NCBI GenBank assembly: GCA_947165435.1
Contig: CAMVAI010000002.1
Span: 1-64,000 of the forward strand
DNA from: an uncultured Prevotella sp.
GTDB taxonomy: Bacteria; Bacteroidota; Bacteroidia; Bacteroidales; Bacteroidaceae
Direction: 5' to 3'
DNA: 64,000 nucleotides
Part shown: positions 8,517 to 17,371 of the stretch, piece by piece
How the letters are laid out: each line of letters opens with the position of its first letter
How positions within the stretch are numbered: the stretch's first letter is position 1
The notes under the pieces: generated by a model
What the model was told of the DNA's origin: nothing
The model's database searches: none
The model's input: the letters and a program-made list of their open reading frames with translations, nothing else
Translations under genes and position numbers: made by a program

Positions 8517-9962
8517 TCATTTGCCCCTGATCTGCCGGAACTCGCGCTGCTGCTCGACGGCCTCCTTCAGACCCGTGGCGGCGGCCTGGTCCACCAGCCG
8601 CAGGGCGCGCTCGTAGTCGCCCTGCAGGTAGGCCACGAGGCCCTCGTTCAGCGTCTTCTGCGGCCCGGCCTTGACGCGCTCCAGCCGGCGTGCGGCATCG
8701 CCCGCGTCGCCTCGCTTGATGGCCAGGTAGGCCATGGTCAGGTTGATGTACGAGTCGTCGGGATAGACGCCGGCTGCGCGTGTCATGATGTCGGTGAAGC
8801 GGGCCTCGTCGGCGCGGTACTTGTCGGCCAGGCGGTATATCTCGCCGAGGCTCAGGTTGCCGGGCCGGCGTGCGAAGACGCGCTCCGACTCCTCCAGCGT
8901 GAAAGGCCGGACGGTGTAGAACACCGAGTAGTTCGTGCGGCGCAGCCGGGGGTAGATGTTGTGCAGCACGTAGCGGTAGCCCGCCGGGGCCTCGCGGCGC
9001 ATGCGCTGCTCGCGCTCGTCGGGCGACAGCCGCTGGTTCTCGGCAATGTCCGTCAGCGTGCCGCGCTGCGGTATGTGCGTGTCGCGCCGCAGGGCGTCGA
9101 GCAGCCCGGGCCAGTTCTCGCCGCGCCCGCGAGCGTCGATGCGTATGCCGCGTGTCTGGCCCGTCTGGCTCAGGTACCGGCGCAGCGCCTCGGTGCGCCC
9201 GTCGGAGAGCTCCTGGTTGTGCGGCGCGCTGCCCTCGGGCGACGCCCATCCCTCTATCTGCATGTGGGTGATGGTGACGTCGGCGTCCTGGCGCACCAGG
9301 TTCACCGACTCGTCAATCTTGCGCAGCTCCTGGGCGTTGCGCATGTAGTTGGGGCGGATGTCGGTTTTATCGACCACGAACGTCAGGTAGGCCTCGCCCC
9401 GCTCCTGGCGCACCTTCTCGCCCTGGTCGGCGGGCGGCACGAGGTAGGCCGGGTGCAGGCCGATCTTCACGTCCACGGCTCCCGTCGCCTTCGGGGCCAG
9501 CGTGGCCAGCGTCTGCTCGCCGCGCTCCTTCATGTCGCGGCAGGCGCACGAGAGCTTCTGCAGCTTCAGCGTGGCCTGCTGCATCCACGGCTCGTAGCGC
9601 ACCGACCGCAGGTATTCTATCTCCACCGGCTCGCCCTTGGGCTTGCGCAGCATCATGGCGTCGGGGTATTCGCCCTCGCGCTGCCGCTGGTAGAAGATTT
9701 GCTGGTTGCGCGAGTTGAGGAATATCATGGGGAACTCGTGGCGGCGGCCTGTCACCGAGTCTTCCAGCACGGGCATGAGGATGACGCTCTGCCCGGCGGG
9801 CACGTCCTGCAGGGCCGTGAGCTGCATCGACACCACCACGTTGCCGTTGACCACGGCCATGGCCGACCGCTGCACGCGCAGCACGTAGTCGTAGCGGGCC
9901 GCGGCGACGTGCAGGACCGTCAGGGCGGCGGCCAGTATCGTAAGGTATAGTCTCTTCTTCAT
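8517..9962 (-). CDS. DUF3868 / OmpA-like protein of the fimbrial operon
   Basis: 481 residues with a cleavable signal (LTILAAALTVLHVAAA). The N-terminal half resembles the DUF3868 proteins common in Bacteroidales Mfa operons. ITHMQIEGWASPEGS plus HNQELSDGRTEALRRYL (about 240-280) is the OmpA C-terminal peptidoglycan-binding pattern. The last 80 residues look TPR-like (INLTMAYLAIKRGD, GLVAYLQGDYERAL). It probably acts in the periplasm or at the inner face of the outer membrane as an assembly or anchoring factor. The gene directly precedes the stalk gene and follows DUF3575 by 21 bp. Confidence 0.82.
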   Translation of the reverse strand: MKKRLYLTILAAALTVLHVAAARYDYVLRVQRSAMAVVNGNVVVSMQLTALQDVPAGQSVILMPVLEDSVTGRRHEFPMIFLNSRNQQIFYQRQREGEYPDAMMLRKPKGEPVEIEYLRSVRYEPWMQQATLKLQKLSCACRDMKERGEQTLATLAPKATGAVDVKIGLHPAYLVPPADQGEKVRQERGEAYLTFVVDKTDIRPNYMRNAQELRKIDESVNLVRQDADVTITHMQIEGWASPEGSAPHNQELSDGRTEALRRYLSQTGQTRGIRIDARGRGENWPGLLDALRRDTHIPQRGTLTDIAENQRLSPDEREQRMRREAPAGYRYVLHNIYPRLRRTNYSVFYTVRPFTLEESERVFARRPGNLSLGEIYRLADKYRADEARFTDIMTRAAGVYPDDSYINLTMAYLAIKRGDAGDAARRLERVKAGPQKTLNEGLVAYLQGDYERALRLVDQAAATGLKEAVEQQREFRQIRGK

Positions 9963-9983
9963 TGTCGTTATATGTGTGTGTGT

Positions 9984-10565
9984 TTAGAATACGTAGATGA
10001 TGCTCAGCCCCAGGCGGTTGGGGCCGAAGTGGTGGTACGACTCCTGGTCGCCCCTCGGGGCGCACACCTCGCAGTCGGCCTTGCGGTAGCGGATGTAGGT
10101 GTAGCCCACGCCTATCTCGGCACCGAGGTTCCAGTGGCGGGCCAGCGCGTACTCGTAGCCGATGCCCACGCCGCCGCCCGCGAGCCATCCCTCGTAGCGG
10201 TAGTCCTCGAGCGTCTTCAGCAGCCCGAAGAAGAGGTTGCTGTTGCCCACGTTGAACTCGCCCCCGTGGACGTAGGGACCCCAGTACCATCCGTTCATCA
10301 GCTGGCACGGCCAGAAGCGCAGCTGCGCCTGCACGGTCCAGTGCTTGTGTACGCTCTGCGTGCCGCGCTTCCACGGGCGCAGGCTGCCGTAGGCCTCGAT
10401 GCTCGTGGCGCGCGACAGCGGCACCTCGATGCCGGCCGACAGTGCCCCGGCCACGTCGAACACCAGATTGTTGCTCACCGCCACGCGCTGCGCCGTGGCC
10501 GCCGGGCCGGTGGTCATGAGCATGGCCGCCAGGGTGAGCCTGTGTAGAATCTTTTTCGTTGTCAT
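9984..10565 (-). CDS. DUF3575 outer-membrane beta-barrel-like protein
   Basis: 193 residues with signal peptide (ATAQ end) and an amphipathic, aromatic, glycine-rich body ending LGLSIIYVF, the C-terminal aromatic strand of outer-membrane barrels. The NNLVFDVAGALSAGIEVPL opening and WYWGPYVHGGEFN segment match DUF3575 proteins that regularly precede DUF3868 and Mfa1 genes. The exact role is unknown; an outer-membrane component of fimbrial assembly is inferred from its neighbours. Confidence 0.82.
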   Translation of the reverse strand: MTTKKILHRLTLAAMLMTTGPAATAQRVAVSNNLVFDVAGALSAGIEVPLSRATSIEAYGSLRPWKRGTQSVHKHWTVQAQLRFWPCQLMNGWYWGPYVHGGEFNVGNSNLFFGLLKTLEDYRYEGWLAGGGVGIGYEYALARHWNLGAEIGVGYTYIRYRKADCEVCAPRGDQESYHHFGPNRLGLSIIYVF

Positions 10566-10618
10566 TCTCTCTCTTGTTGTTGTATATTAGGTTATATATG
10601 TGCTATGTTCACGTGTGC

Positions 10619-11710
10619 CTATGCTTTCGGCCCCACGGCGCCCGTGGGCAGCTTCAGCAGTATCGAGGTGCCGGTGGTGTAGTTGTCGTCAATCTCGATG
10701 GTGCCGCCCAGCAGGCGCATCATCGTACGGCAGATGGCAAGGCCCGTGCCGGCGGGGGCCAGCGGGGCGGCCTCGCCGTCGCCGCCGTCAGTGCCGTCGC
10801 CGTCAGCGTCGCCGTCATAGTCGCCGTCCGCGCCGAACACGGTCGGGCGGCGCTCGGGGGGTATGCCGGGGCCGGAGTCGCTCACCGACAGCAGCAGCCA
10901 CTCGGCGCCGGCCGACGGCAGGTCGGCGATGATGGTCACATGGCCGCGGCGGGTGAAGCGCACGGCGTTGTCCAGCAGGTGGCGCAGCACGTGGGTGAGC
11001 ACGGCCTGGTTGGTCAGCAGCAGGTACTGCGAGGGCAGGTAGCTGAACACGTCCACGCGCACGCCCTGCCGCACCTTCGGGCGGTACTCCTCGGCCAGCT
11101 CGCCGATGAGCCCCGCCACATCGACGGCGTGGCAGAGCTCGACCTCGCTCATCGTGTCGTACTGCGACAGCACGGCCAGCTTGTCGGCCAGCCCGGCCAG
11201 CGCGTCGGCGCTCTCCTGCAGCTGGCGGTTGATTTCGGCCCTGTCGGCGCGGCTGATGGTGACGCCGGGCGTGTTGAGCAGCCGCACGAAGCCCACGATG
11301 GAGTGCAGCGGCGTGCGCATCTCGCGCGACACCTTGGCCATGAACTGCTGCCGCTGCCGGTACAGGCCCAGCAGCTCGCGGTAGCGGCGGCGCCAGCGTC
11401 GCAGCCGTCGCCACTGGTAGCAGGCATAGCCCGCCAGGGCGGCTATGGCGAGCGCCACGACCGCGAGGGCGCCCATCTCGCTTGGCTGCAGGTGGCCTGT
11501 GGCGGCCTGCTGCAGCATCTGCCCGAAGGCCGCATGTGCTGTGGTGTCCGGTCTGTCCTGCATGCCGGAGCAATTGTTTACCACCAGCGCCACGGCCGCG
11601 ATGGCCTCCAGGGCCAGTGCCACGGTGCCTGTGGCGAGCAACGCCTGGCGGGAGGCGTGTTGTGGCTGTTGTTGTTTCTTTTCTGTCATGTCTTCAGATG
11701 GTATGCTCAT
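10619..11710 (-). CDS. membrane histidine-kinase homolog lacking the phosphoacceptor His
   Basis: 363 residues. Two membrane spans (about 24-45 and 78-97) enclose only about 30 residues, so there is almost no sensor domain. The dimerisation motif reads KVSREMRTPLHSIVGF: Arg129 (codon at 11324-11326) stands where the phosphorylated His belongs, compared with NHEIRTPL in the kinase at 2315-4465. The ATPase half is well kept: N-box HVLRHLLDNAVRF (about 236), G1 DSGPGIPP (about 277), G2 GTGLAICRTMMRLLGG (about 320). It may bind ATP and regulate the intact kinase as a heterodimer rather than start phosphorelay; His136, five residues past the conserved Arg-Thr, is an unlikely substitute. It sits between the adhesin array and the fimbrial core. 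Confidence 0.82.
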   Translation of the reverse strand: MSIPSEDMTEKKQQQPQHASRQALLATGTVALALEAIAAVALVVNNCSGMQDRPDTTAHAAFGQMLQQAATGHLQPSEMGALAVVALAIAALAGYACYQWRRLRRWRRRYRELLGLYRQRQQFMAKVSREMRTPLHSIVGFVRLLNTPGVTISRADRAEINRQLQESADALAGLADKLAVLSQYDTMSEVELCHAVDVAGLIGELAEEYRPKVRQGVRVDVFSYLPSQYLLLTNQAVLTHVLRHLLDNAVRFTRRGHVTIIADLPSAGAEWLLLSVSDSGPGIPPERRPTVFGADGDYDGDADGDGTDGGDGEAAPLAPAGTGLAICRTMMRLLGGTIEIDDNYTTGTSILLKLPTGAVGPKA

Positions 11711-11741
11711 AATGATTCTGTTATTTAGTGTCAGTGTAGGG

Positions 11742-14126
11742 TCAGTATGCGAAGCACAGGCGCAGGTATGCTGGCTGTGATGCCCTCAGCCTGTTGAACT
11801 GGCGCGCATCGCGGGTGAACACATATACCTCCCGGTCGTCCGACGAGCTGTAGGTGGCCGTCAGGTAGTTGCCGGCGGGGCTTAGCACGGTGGCGGCGGC
11901 GTTGGCCATGAGTGTCCACTGGCTGTATGCCGGCACGAACCACCTGAGCGTGGGTCCAAAGCCGCTGAGGGGTGCCGTCCGCCCGTACTGCCATGCGGCG
12001 CGTGCTGCCGGGCGGTCGTCAGCCTCGTGGTATTCTGCGGTCCATCTGTGGCCGTTGCGTGCGGTGCGCGATTTGTACTGCTCGTCGGTGCGCCAGTTGT
12101 TGACGTGGTTCACGATGTACACGTACTGCGCGTTGCCCTCGTCGTCCACGGTGTAGTCGGTGCCCTGCTCGCCGGTGGCCGGCACGTTGTCCGCAGCCAT
12201 GACCATCAGCCGGCTGCCCACGAAGTCGTCGTCGATGTCCTTGCCGTCGTGGCTGATGTAGGTGATGATGCCGATGGCTGTGCCGTCGGTGTCAGCGGGG
12301 CTGACGGTGCCGTCGGCTCCGACGTACCATCCCACTGCCTCGTGTGTCACGGGCGTGTTACCGCTGTCGAGCGCCTTCTTCACCTCCTCCAGCGTCTTGA
12401 CGCGCACCAGTGCCAGCCGCAGCCCCATGTCGGGTGTGGCCATGTCGGCTGCCACGGCGTCCGACGATGAGGGCTGGAACTGGCTCTTCACGCCGTCGCG
12501 TGCCGAGCCGCCCATGTATCCTATCCGGTTGTCGGACGTGACGGGCAGCACCATCTCGCGCACGTTGCCCGCCATGTCGTACAGGCCCAGCTCGTTGGGC
12601 AGCCGTGTGGCGACGTCGTGCGTGTGGCCCTCGGCGTTATGTCCCGGATGTGCAGAGCTGCTGTCGAACATGTCGTGCCATGCCACGTCGGAGAGGTTCT
12701 GGCTGCCGGCGAAGGCCAGCGTGCTGCGGTATATGCCGCCGTGGTATGCGTATGTCCACTGGTCGCGTGTGGGCAGTGTGAATACCCATCCGTCGGGCCG
12801 CTGCCCGCGTGTGGCGCGGTTGATGCGGTCTATGAAGTCGGCAGCGTTGAGCACCCCCTGGTGGTAGCTGACGGTGCTGACGGGGTGCTGGCTGCCGCGG
12901 TCGTCGGCGCTGATGGCGGGCAGTGCCATGCCTGCGTCTTGCCACAGCTGCTGTGTCACCTCGGTCTCGGCCATCAGGAAGTCGTCGCCCTGTCCGGTGA
13001 CGAGCATCATGCGGAATGTCGTGCCGCCCACGGTGTACTGCTGTATGGTGCCGGGGTAGATGTTAGGGTCGTTGCCGTTGAGCGTCACGGTGTTGTACGG
13101 TTCCCAGTTGCCCAGGGTCAGCGTCTGTTCCTTCATCTGCTCGGTCAGCGTGAGGCGTATGTCGTAGCTGTGGCCGGCCTCAATGCGCTTGGGCTGCATG
13201 GTGAGCAGGGTCTGGGCGCCGTCGTCGTAGCTGATGCGCAGGAAGGGTGTATCCTCTGCGCCGCTGCCGCCGTCTGCCGTGCGTGCCAGCACCTGCGGCG
13301 GCAGGAGGCACGAGGCGTACCACGTGTAGGGTGCCGCCGTGCCGCTCTGGTTGGCCGTGCCGGCCCATACGACGAGCGGCTCGTCCGGCGTCACCTCGTC
13401 GCTGAGCTGTGTGCCGACGGTCAGCGTCCAGGGTTCGATGATGTTCACCGTGCGGCATGCTCCGCCCACGACGGCCACCTCTGCGACGCTGGTGCCGCCG
13501 GTGTCCATCTCGATGCAGAGTCGCGCCATGCGGTGCTCGAAGCGCAGCGCCTGGCCGGTGCCGTAGAGCCCGATGGTGGTCTCGGGGGCGTACATGAGGT
13601 CGCTCATGGTGTAGCCGTCGTCCATGGCTGCGGGGTCGTCGGAGTGCTGGTTGGCCTGTACGCTGAACGATGTCAGCCCGTCGGCAGCACTGGCGGGGAA
13701 GTAGCCGCGCACCTTGATTTCGGTGGCGCCGTCGCTGTACATGGGCTGCTGCCGGGCGTCGCCGCCGGTCACGGCTCTGGCCGTGGCGTCGCCGCCGGCC
13801 GTCGAGCCGCGCATGCTGTAGGTGGCGCGCTCCACGGTCGAGCCGCTGAGGAAGCGGGCCCCGAACTGTTCCTGGTCGCGCAGCCATGTGCCGCGGTCGC
13901 CGTGGCCGGTGCCGCTGTTGGCGCGCGTGGTGCCTCCGATGGCTCCCTCGTAGGGGGCCACGCCGGCCGACAGTATGATGTGTCGGTCGGCCGACGGAGC
14001 GTGCCGCTCCGACTCCAGCTGGCGTTCGTTGCAGGCCGTGAGCAGCAGGGGCAGCAGGGGCAGCGATACGATCGCTGCATACTGTACTTTACGTAATGTT
14101 GTTCTCATCATCATCGTCATAGTCAT
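11742..14126 (-). CDS. fimbrillin-FGE tip adhesin, diverged Lcl_C-like tail
   Basis: 794 residues: lipobox LLLTAC (Cys32), GGTTRA near 66, fimbrillin-like domain to about 340 (TMSDLMYAPE, FEHRMARLCIEM, CLLPPQVL), FGE/SUMF1-like domain about 350-575 (AETEVTQQLW, FTLPTRDQWTYA, PNELGLYDMAGN, GLRLALV). The last 220 residues keep the skeleton of the Lcl_C-like module of other members (IGIITYIS, WFVPAYSQWTLM, end YLRLCFAY) but are strongly diverged. It is the array member nearest the fimbrial core. The signal-peptide codons contain the palindrome GCAGCGAT-ACG-ATCGCTGC at 14060-14078. Confidence 0.85.
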   Translation of the reverse strand: MTMTMMMRTTLRKVQYAAIVSLPLLPLLLTACNERQLESERHAPSADRHIILSAGVAPYEGAIGGTTRANSGTGHGDRGTWLRDQEQFGARFLSGSTVERATYSMRGSTAGGDATARAVTGGDARQQPMYSDGATEIKVRGYFPASAADGLTSFSVQANQHSDDPAAMDDGYTMSDLMYAPETTIGLYGTGQALRFEHRMARLCIEMDTGGTSVAEVAVVGGACRTVNIIEPWTLTVGTQLSDEVTPDEPLVVWAGTANQSGTAAPYTWYASCLLPPQVLARTADGGSGAEDTPFLRISYDDGAQTLLTMQPKRIEAGHSYDIRLTLTEQMKEQTLTLGNWEPYNTVTLNGNDPNIYPGTIQQYTVGGTTFRMMLVTGQGDDFLMAETEVTQQLWQDAGMALPAISADDRGSQHPVSTVSYHQGVLNAADFIDRINRATRGQRPDGWVFTLPTRDQWTYAYHGGIYRSTLAFAGSQNLSDVAWHDMFDSSSAHPGHNAEGHTHDVATRLPNELGLYDMAGNVREMVLPVTSDNRIGYMGGSARDGVKSQFQPSSSDAVAADMATPDMGLRLALVRVKTLEEVKKALDSGNTPVTHEAVGWYVGADGTVSPADTDGTAIGIITYISHDGKDIDDDFVGSRLMVMAADNVPATGEQGTDYTVDDEGNAQYVYIVNHVNNWRTDEQYKSRTARNGHRWTAEYHEADDRPAARAAWQYGRTAPLSGFGPTLRWFVPAYSQWTLMANAAATVLSPAGNYLTATYSSSDDREVYVFTRDARQFNRLRASQPAYLRLCFAY

Positions 14127-14154
14127 ATCATTATTTTTAATTCTTCATTCTTAG

Positions 14155-16974
14155 TCACTTGCTCTGCCACGTGATGCGGCAGTAGCCGTTGCCGGTGTGG
14201 CCCAGCTCGGTGCCGTACGTGGTCGAGGGCATCACGGCGTTGCCGGCTATCATGCGGCCGTCAGCAACTCCGCCCACGTAGCCGCTTCCGCCGCCACCGG
14301 AGCCCACGACGCAGTCGACACCGCCGCCGCCACCGCCGCCGTACCAGCCACCGCCGCCGCCGGCCCCCCAGTTGCCGAAATCGTCGCTAGTGTTTTTCCA
14401 CTTGTTGGTGCATCCGTTGCCGCCGCGGCCGAAGGTTCCGTACTGGCCGTCGCCGCCGCGCTGATATGCTCCGGAGGAATGGCTGAAGCCCGCGCCGACG
14501 GCCGTCTGTGTGGCCCCGCGCGCTACGGTGGTATATGTATTGTAGTTGTTCATATAGTTCGAACTACTATTGCTCAGCCACTTCACCCCATCACCGCCTC
14601 GCTCGCCGCCGCCGTAGCCGCCGTCTCTGTTGCGATAGCCGGCGATGAGGCTTCCGTCTGCAGTCCACGTGGCCCCGCCGCCACCGCCGGCCACGATGAT
14701 GCGGCTCAAGAGCGAGGCGTCGGTTGTCTCGCTGCCGTCGGCCTTGTCTTTCCAGTTGGTGGCCGTCGCGCACTGCACGGTGCGCACGTCGGTGGCGCCG
14801 CCGCCGGACATGCCGTCGTTTGAGCTGCCGGCGCCGCCGCCGTTCCATCCCTTGCTGCTATAGGTGGTGCCCTGCTGGCCCACATAGACGTATAGTTTGC
14901 CGCCGGCAGCCAGCCTGTAGTAGCCCACCGAGTAGCCGCCCTTGCCGCCTACGCCCGGACTTTTGGAGCCGCCCTGCGCGCCCCAGCACTCTATCTTGTA
15001 GCAGCCTGCCGTGGGTGCGGTGAATGTCTGCACCGAGCCGGTGTAGGCGAAGCTCACCGTCCGGGGCACCAGTGCCAGTCGCACGCCGCGGAATTGGTTG
15101 GCGGTCGTGGCCGACGCCATGTTGCCCGAGAAGGTGTTGTCGTAGGCCGGATCGTTAAGACTGCCGCCGAAGCAGGTGGAGTTGCCCGTGCCCCAGCCGT
15201 ACTCCCAGGCGTTGCCCGTCATGTCGTAGAGGCCCAGCTCGTTGGGCTTCAGCCGGGCCACGGGGTGCGCCTTGAGGCCGGAGTTGGCACTGGTCCATGC
15301 CACGTCGGTGGCGTTGGTGGTCGAGCTGCCGGCATAGGTGTAGCCGTGGCTGTAGCGGCCGCCGCTGGCAGCATAGCGCCACTGCAGCTCGGTGGGTATC
15401 GAGAACTCGTAGCCCTCGGGCAGCTGGGCGGCGGCCAGCTCGTTGAGCCGCGTGAAGAAATAGTTGGCTCCCTCGGTGGTGACCTCGGAGTAGCTGATGC
15501 CGCATATCGGGTAGTCGTCGCCTGTGGCGGTCATCACTGTCGCCGTGCCGCCGGCGGTGCGCACCAGCCCGCCCATGACGGCCTTCCACAGGGCCTGCGT
15601 CACCTCGGTCTCGCCGATGTAGTAGTCTTCCGTGACGGTATAGGTGCTGCCACCGCTCGTGGCGGTGCCCGGCAGCACGCGTATCATGTTGAACTCCACG
15701 CCGCCCACGTTGAACAGCAGCGCGCCGTCGGCGTGATACTGTGTGTCCGTGGTGGCGGTGCCCTGTGCGGTGTATGTCCACGTGGTCTCGTCCCAGTCGG
15801 TGATGGCGACGGCTCCCGTCTGCGCCACCGGGGCTACGGGCAGCGTTATGCGGTACGACCGGCCGGCCAGCAGCGTCTGCGCCTGGGGCAGGTAGTAGCT
15901 GATGGTGCCCACGCTGGTCTCGGCCTGTATGAGGGTGGTGCCGGCGGCGAGCGTCTGCGGGGGCAGTATGCACACGTGGTAGCGGTCGCCGAGGCTGGGG
16001 TGGAAGCCGATTTCGACCCCGGGTTCAGTATTGTCTATCGTCTGCGAGCCGTCGAACACCGTCATCGGCGAGGCCGCGGAGAGGGCGTCGCTCAGTGCGC
16101 CGGCGGCTGTGGACAGCGTCATGGTGCCGTCGCTTGCCGACTGGAGGGCGATGGTGCGGTAGCCGCTGGTGACGCGTACGCGCTGCAGCGTGGGGTATTG
16201 GCTGTTGGCGTCGCTGTTGGCGAAGCGGATGACGAGCTGCGACAGCTGGTGCTGGAAGCTGAGCTTGTCGGCCTGGTGCCACGTGCCGCCGGGGTTGACG
16301 GCTGCCGTCGCGCCGGCGGCCATGGTGGCCTCGGCGTAGAGCAGGTCGCTGGCGCGCAGGTCGGCCCCGGAGGTCTGCGTCTGCTGCACGGAGAACGATG
16401 TCGAAAGGTGGTTGACGCTGACCGTCGCGCCGTCCGTGGTGCCGCCGGCCTGGTAGGGCGCGAAGGCGCGTATCTTGGTATCGCCCGTGGCCGATGCCAT
16501 CAGCGGCTGGCCCTCGGCGGTGGCCGTGTTGTAGTAGTAGGTCTTTTCGCCGCTGGTGTTGCTCTGCCGCGCGCCGCACTGATAGACGGCCGTCTGCAGC
16601 GACGCTCCCTGCGAGGCCACGGCAAAGAAGCGCTCGCCATCCTCGAAGCAGCAGTAGTTGCCGTGGGTGTCCTGGTCGCCCGTGGTGCGGGTAGTGGGCG
16701 CCATATAGTCCGTACCGTCCGTTAAGTCCGATGCCCCTCTGGTTTCGGCCGCGTCGGCCACGCCCACCGTGAGGGAGCGCAGGGCCAGAGGGTCGTCGGC
16801 GGTGGCATAGCTGCCGCCGTCGGCGGCCTCGCTGCAGGCGGCCAGCAGCAGGGGCAGCAGGACCGGCAGGGCCGGCAGGGCGCGCTGGGGCAGCGATACA
16901 ATCGCTGCATAAAAGACGCTCCGTAGTGTTGTTCTCGTTGTCATTGTCGTCATTGTCGTTGTCGTCATAATCAT
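14155..16974 (-). CDS. fimbrillin-FGE tip adhesin with glycine-rich (ALK/LTK-like) domain
   Basis: 939 residues: lipobox LLLAAC (Cys47), ETRGAS and TTRTTG after it, fimbrillin-like domain about 60-430 (RASDLLYAEAT, QHQLSQLVIRF, CILPPQTL), FGE-like about 440-633 (YYIGETEVTQALW, FSIPTELQWRYAA, PNELGLYDMTGN, GVRLALVP). From 636 the chain is the PF12810-type glycine-rich domain: YTGSVQTFTAPTAGCYKIEC, WGAQGG, LYVYVGQQG, GWNGGGAG, GGGATDVRT, RIIVAGGGGG, end GHTGNGYCRITW. Bases 15722-15945 are identical to 53009-53232 in the paralog at 51406-54201. The palindrome copy in the signal codons is at 16890-16908. A minisatellite lies just upstream. Confidence 0.88.
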   Translation of the reverse strand: MIMTTTTMTTMTTRTTLRSVFYAAIVSLPQRALPALPVLLPLLLAACSEAADGGSYATADDPLALRSLTVGVADAAETRGASDLTDGTDYMAPTTRTTGDQDTHGNYCCFEDGERFFAVASQGASLQTAVYQCGARQSNTSGEKTYYYNTATAEGQPLMASATGDTKIRAFAPYQAGGTTDGATVSVNHLSTSFSVQQTQTSGADLRASDLLYAEATMAAGATAAVNPGGTWHQADKLSFQHQLSQLVIRFANSDANSQYPTLQRVRVTSGYRTIALQSASDGTMTLSTAAGALSDALSAASPMTVFDGSQTIDNTEPGVEIGFHPSLGDRYHVCILPPQTLAAGTTLIQAETSVGTISYYLPQAQTLLAGRSYRITLPVAPVAQTGAVAITDWDETTWTYTAQGTATTDTQYHADGALLFNVGGVEFNMIRVLPGTATSGGSTYTVTEDYYIGETEVTQALWKAVMGGLVRTAGGTATVMTATGDDYPICGISYSEVTTEGANYFFTRLNELAAAQLPEGYEFSIPTELQWRYAASGGRYSHGYTYAGSSTTNATDVAWTSANSGLKAHPVARLKPNELGLYDMTGNAWEYGWGTGNSTCFGGSLNDPAYDNTFSGNMASATTANQFRGVRLALVPRTVSFAYTGSVQTFTAPTAGCYKIECWGAQGGSKSPGVGGKGGYSVGYYRLAAGGKLYVYVGQQGTTYSSKGWNGGGAGSSNDGMSGGGATDVRTVQCATATNWKDKADGSETTDASLLSRIIVAGGGGGATWTADGSLIAGYRNRDGGYGGGERGGDGVKWLSNSSSNYMNNYNTYTTVARGATQTAVGAGFSHSSGAYQRGGDGQYGTFGRGGNGCTNKWKNTSDDFGNWGAGGGGGWYGGGGGGGVDCVVGSGGGGSGYVGGVADGRMIAGNAVMPSTTYGTELGHTGNGYCRITWQSK

Positions 16975-17371
16975 ATTATAATTTCTAATTGCTCATTGCT
17001 CATTGCTTCTGACACACTGCGCCCCGGCCTCTCACCGTATGGATGATGTTGCTCCCCGGGCTGTGGGCGGCCTCTCACCGTATGGATGATGGTGCTCCCC
17101 GGGCTGTGGACGGCCTCTCACCGTATGGATGATGTTGCCTCCCGGGCTGTGGACGCCGTTTCCCGCATAGAGGATGGTGCTCCCTGGGCTGTGGACGGCC
17201 TCTCACCGTATGGATGATGGTGCCTCCTGGGCTGTGGACGCGTTTCTCCGCATAGGGGAAGGTGCCCCCTGGGCTGTGGGCGCGTTTTCCCGCATAGGGG
17301 ATGGTGTCCCTTGGGCTGTGGGCGCGTTTTCCCGGGGGGTGGATACCCCCTCCTGACCCGTGGCCGCCCGT
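16975..17371. other. 397-bp gap: leader repeats, stem-loop remnant, minisatellite
   Basis: From right to left, upstream of the gene starting at 16974, the gap holds the 3' flank of the next gene, a 42-43-bp minisatellite (17026-17345), a fragment GACACACTGCGCCCCGGC (17011-17028) matching the left end of the inverted-repeat elements at 27784, 30989 and 34653, and a short GCTCATT repeat next to the start. Short open frames across it only translate the repeat. No promoter consensus is seen. Confidence 0.6.
17026..17345. repeat. 42-43-bp minisatellite, 7 units plus a partial
   Basis: Units begin at 17026, 17069, 17112, 17155, 17197, 17240, 17282 and 17324 (last one truncated). A typical unit opens GGCCTCTCACCGTATGGATG and closes CCCCGGGCTGTGG. 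Three later units carry a variant opening GCGTTTTCCCGCAT. There are no unique spacers. A related array lies at 43915-44145. Both sit in the gap in front of an adhesin gene. Confidence 0.85.

Noticed and set aside
17026..17345. CRISPR array
   Set aside because: Units are contiguous 42-43-bp repeats without unique spacers, and no cas genes are present. The same applies to 43915-44145 and to the 78-bp coding repeats.
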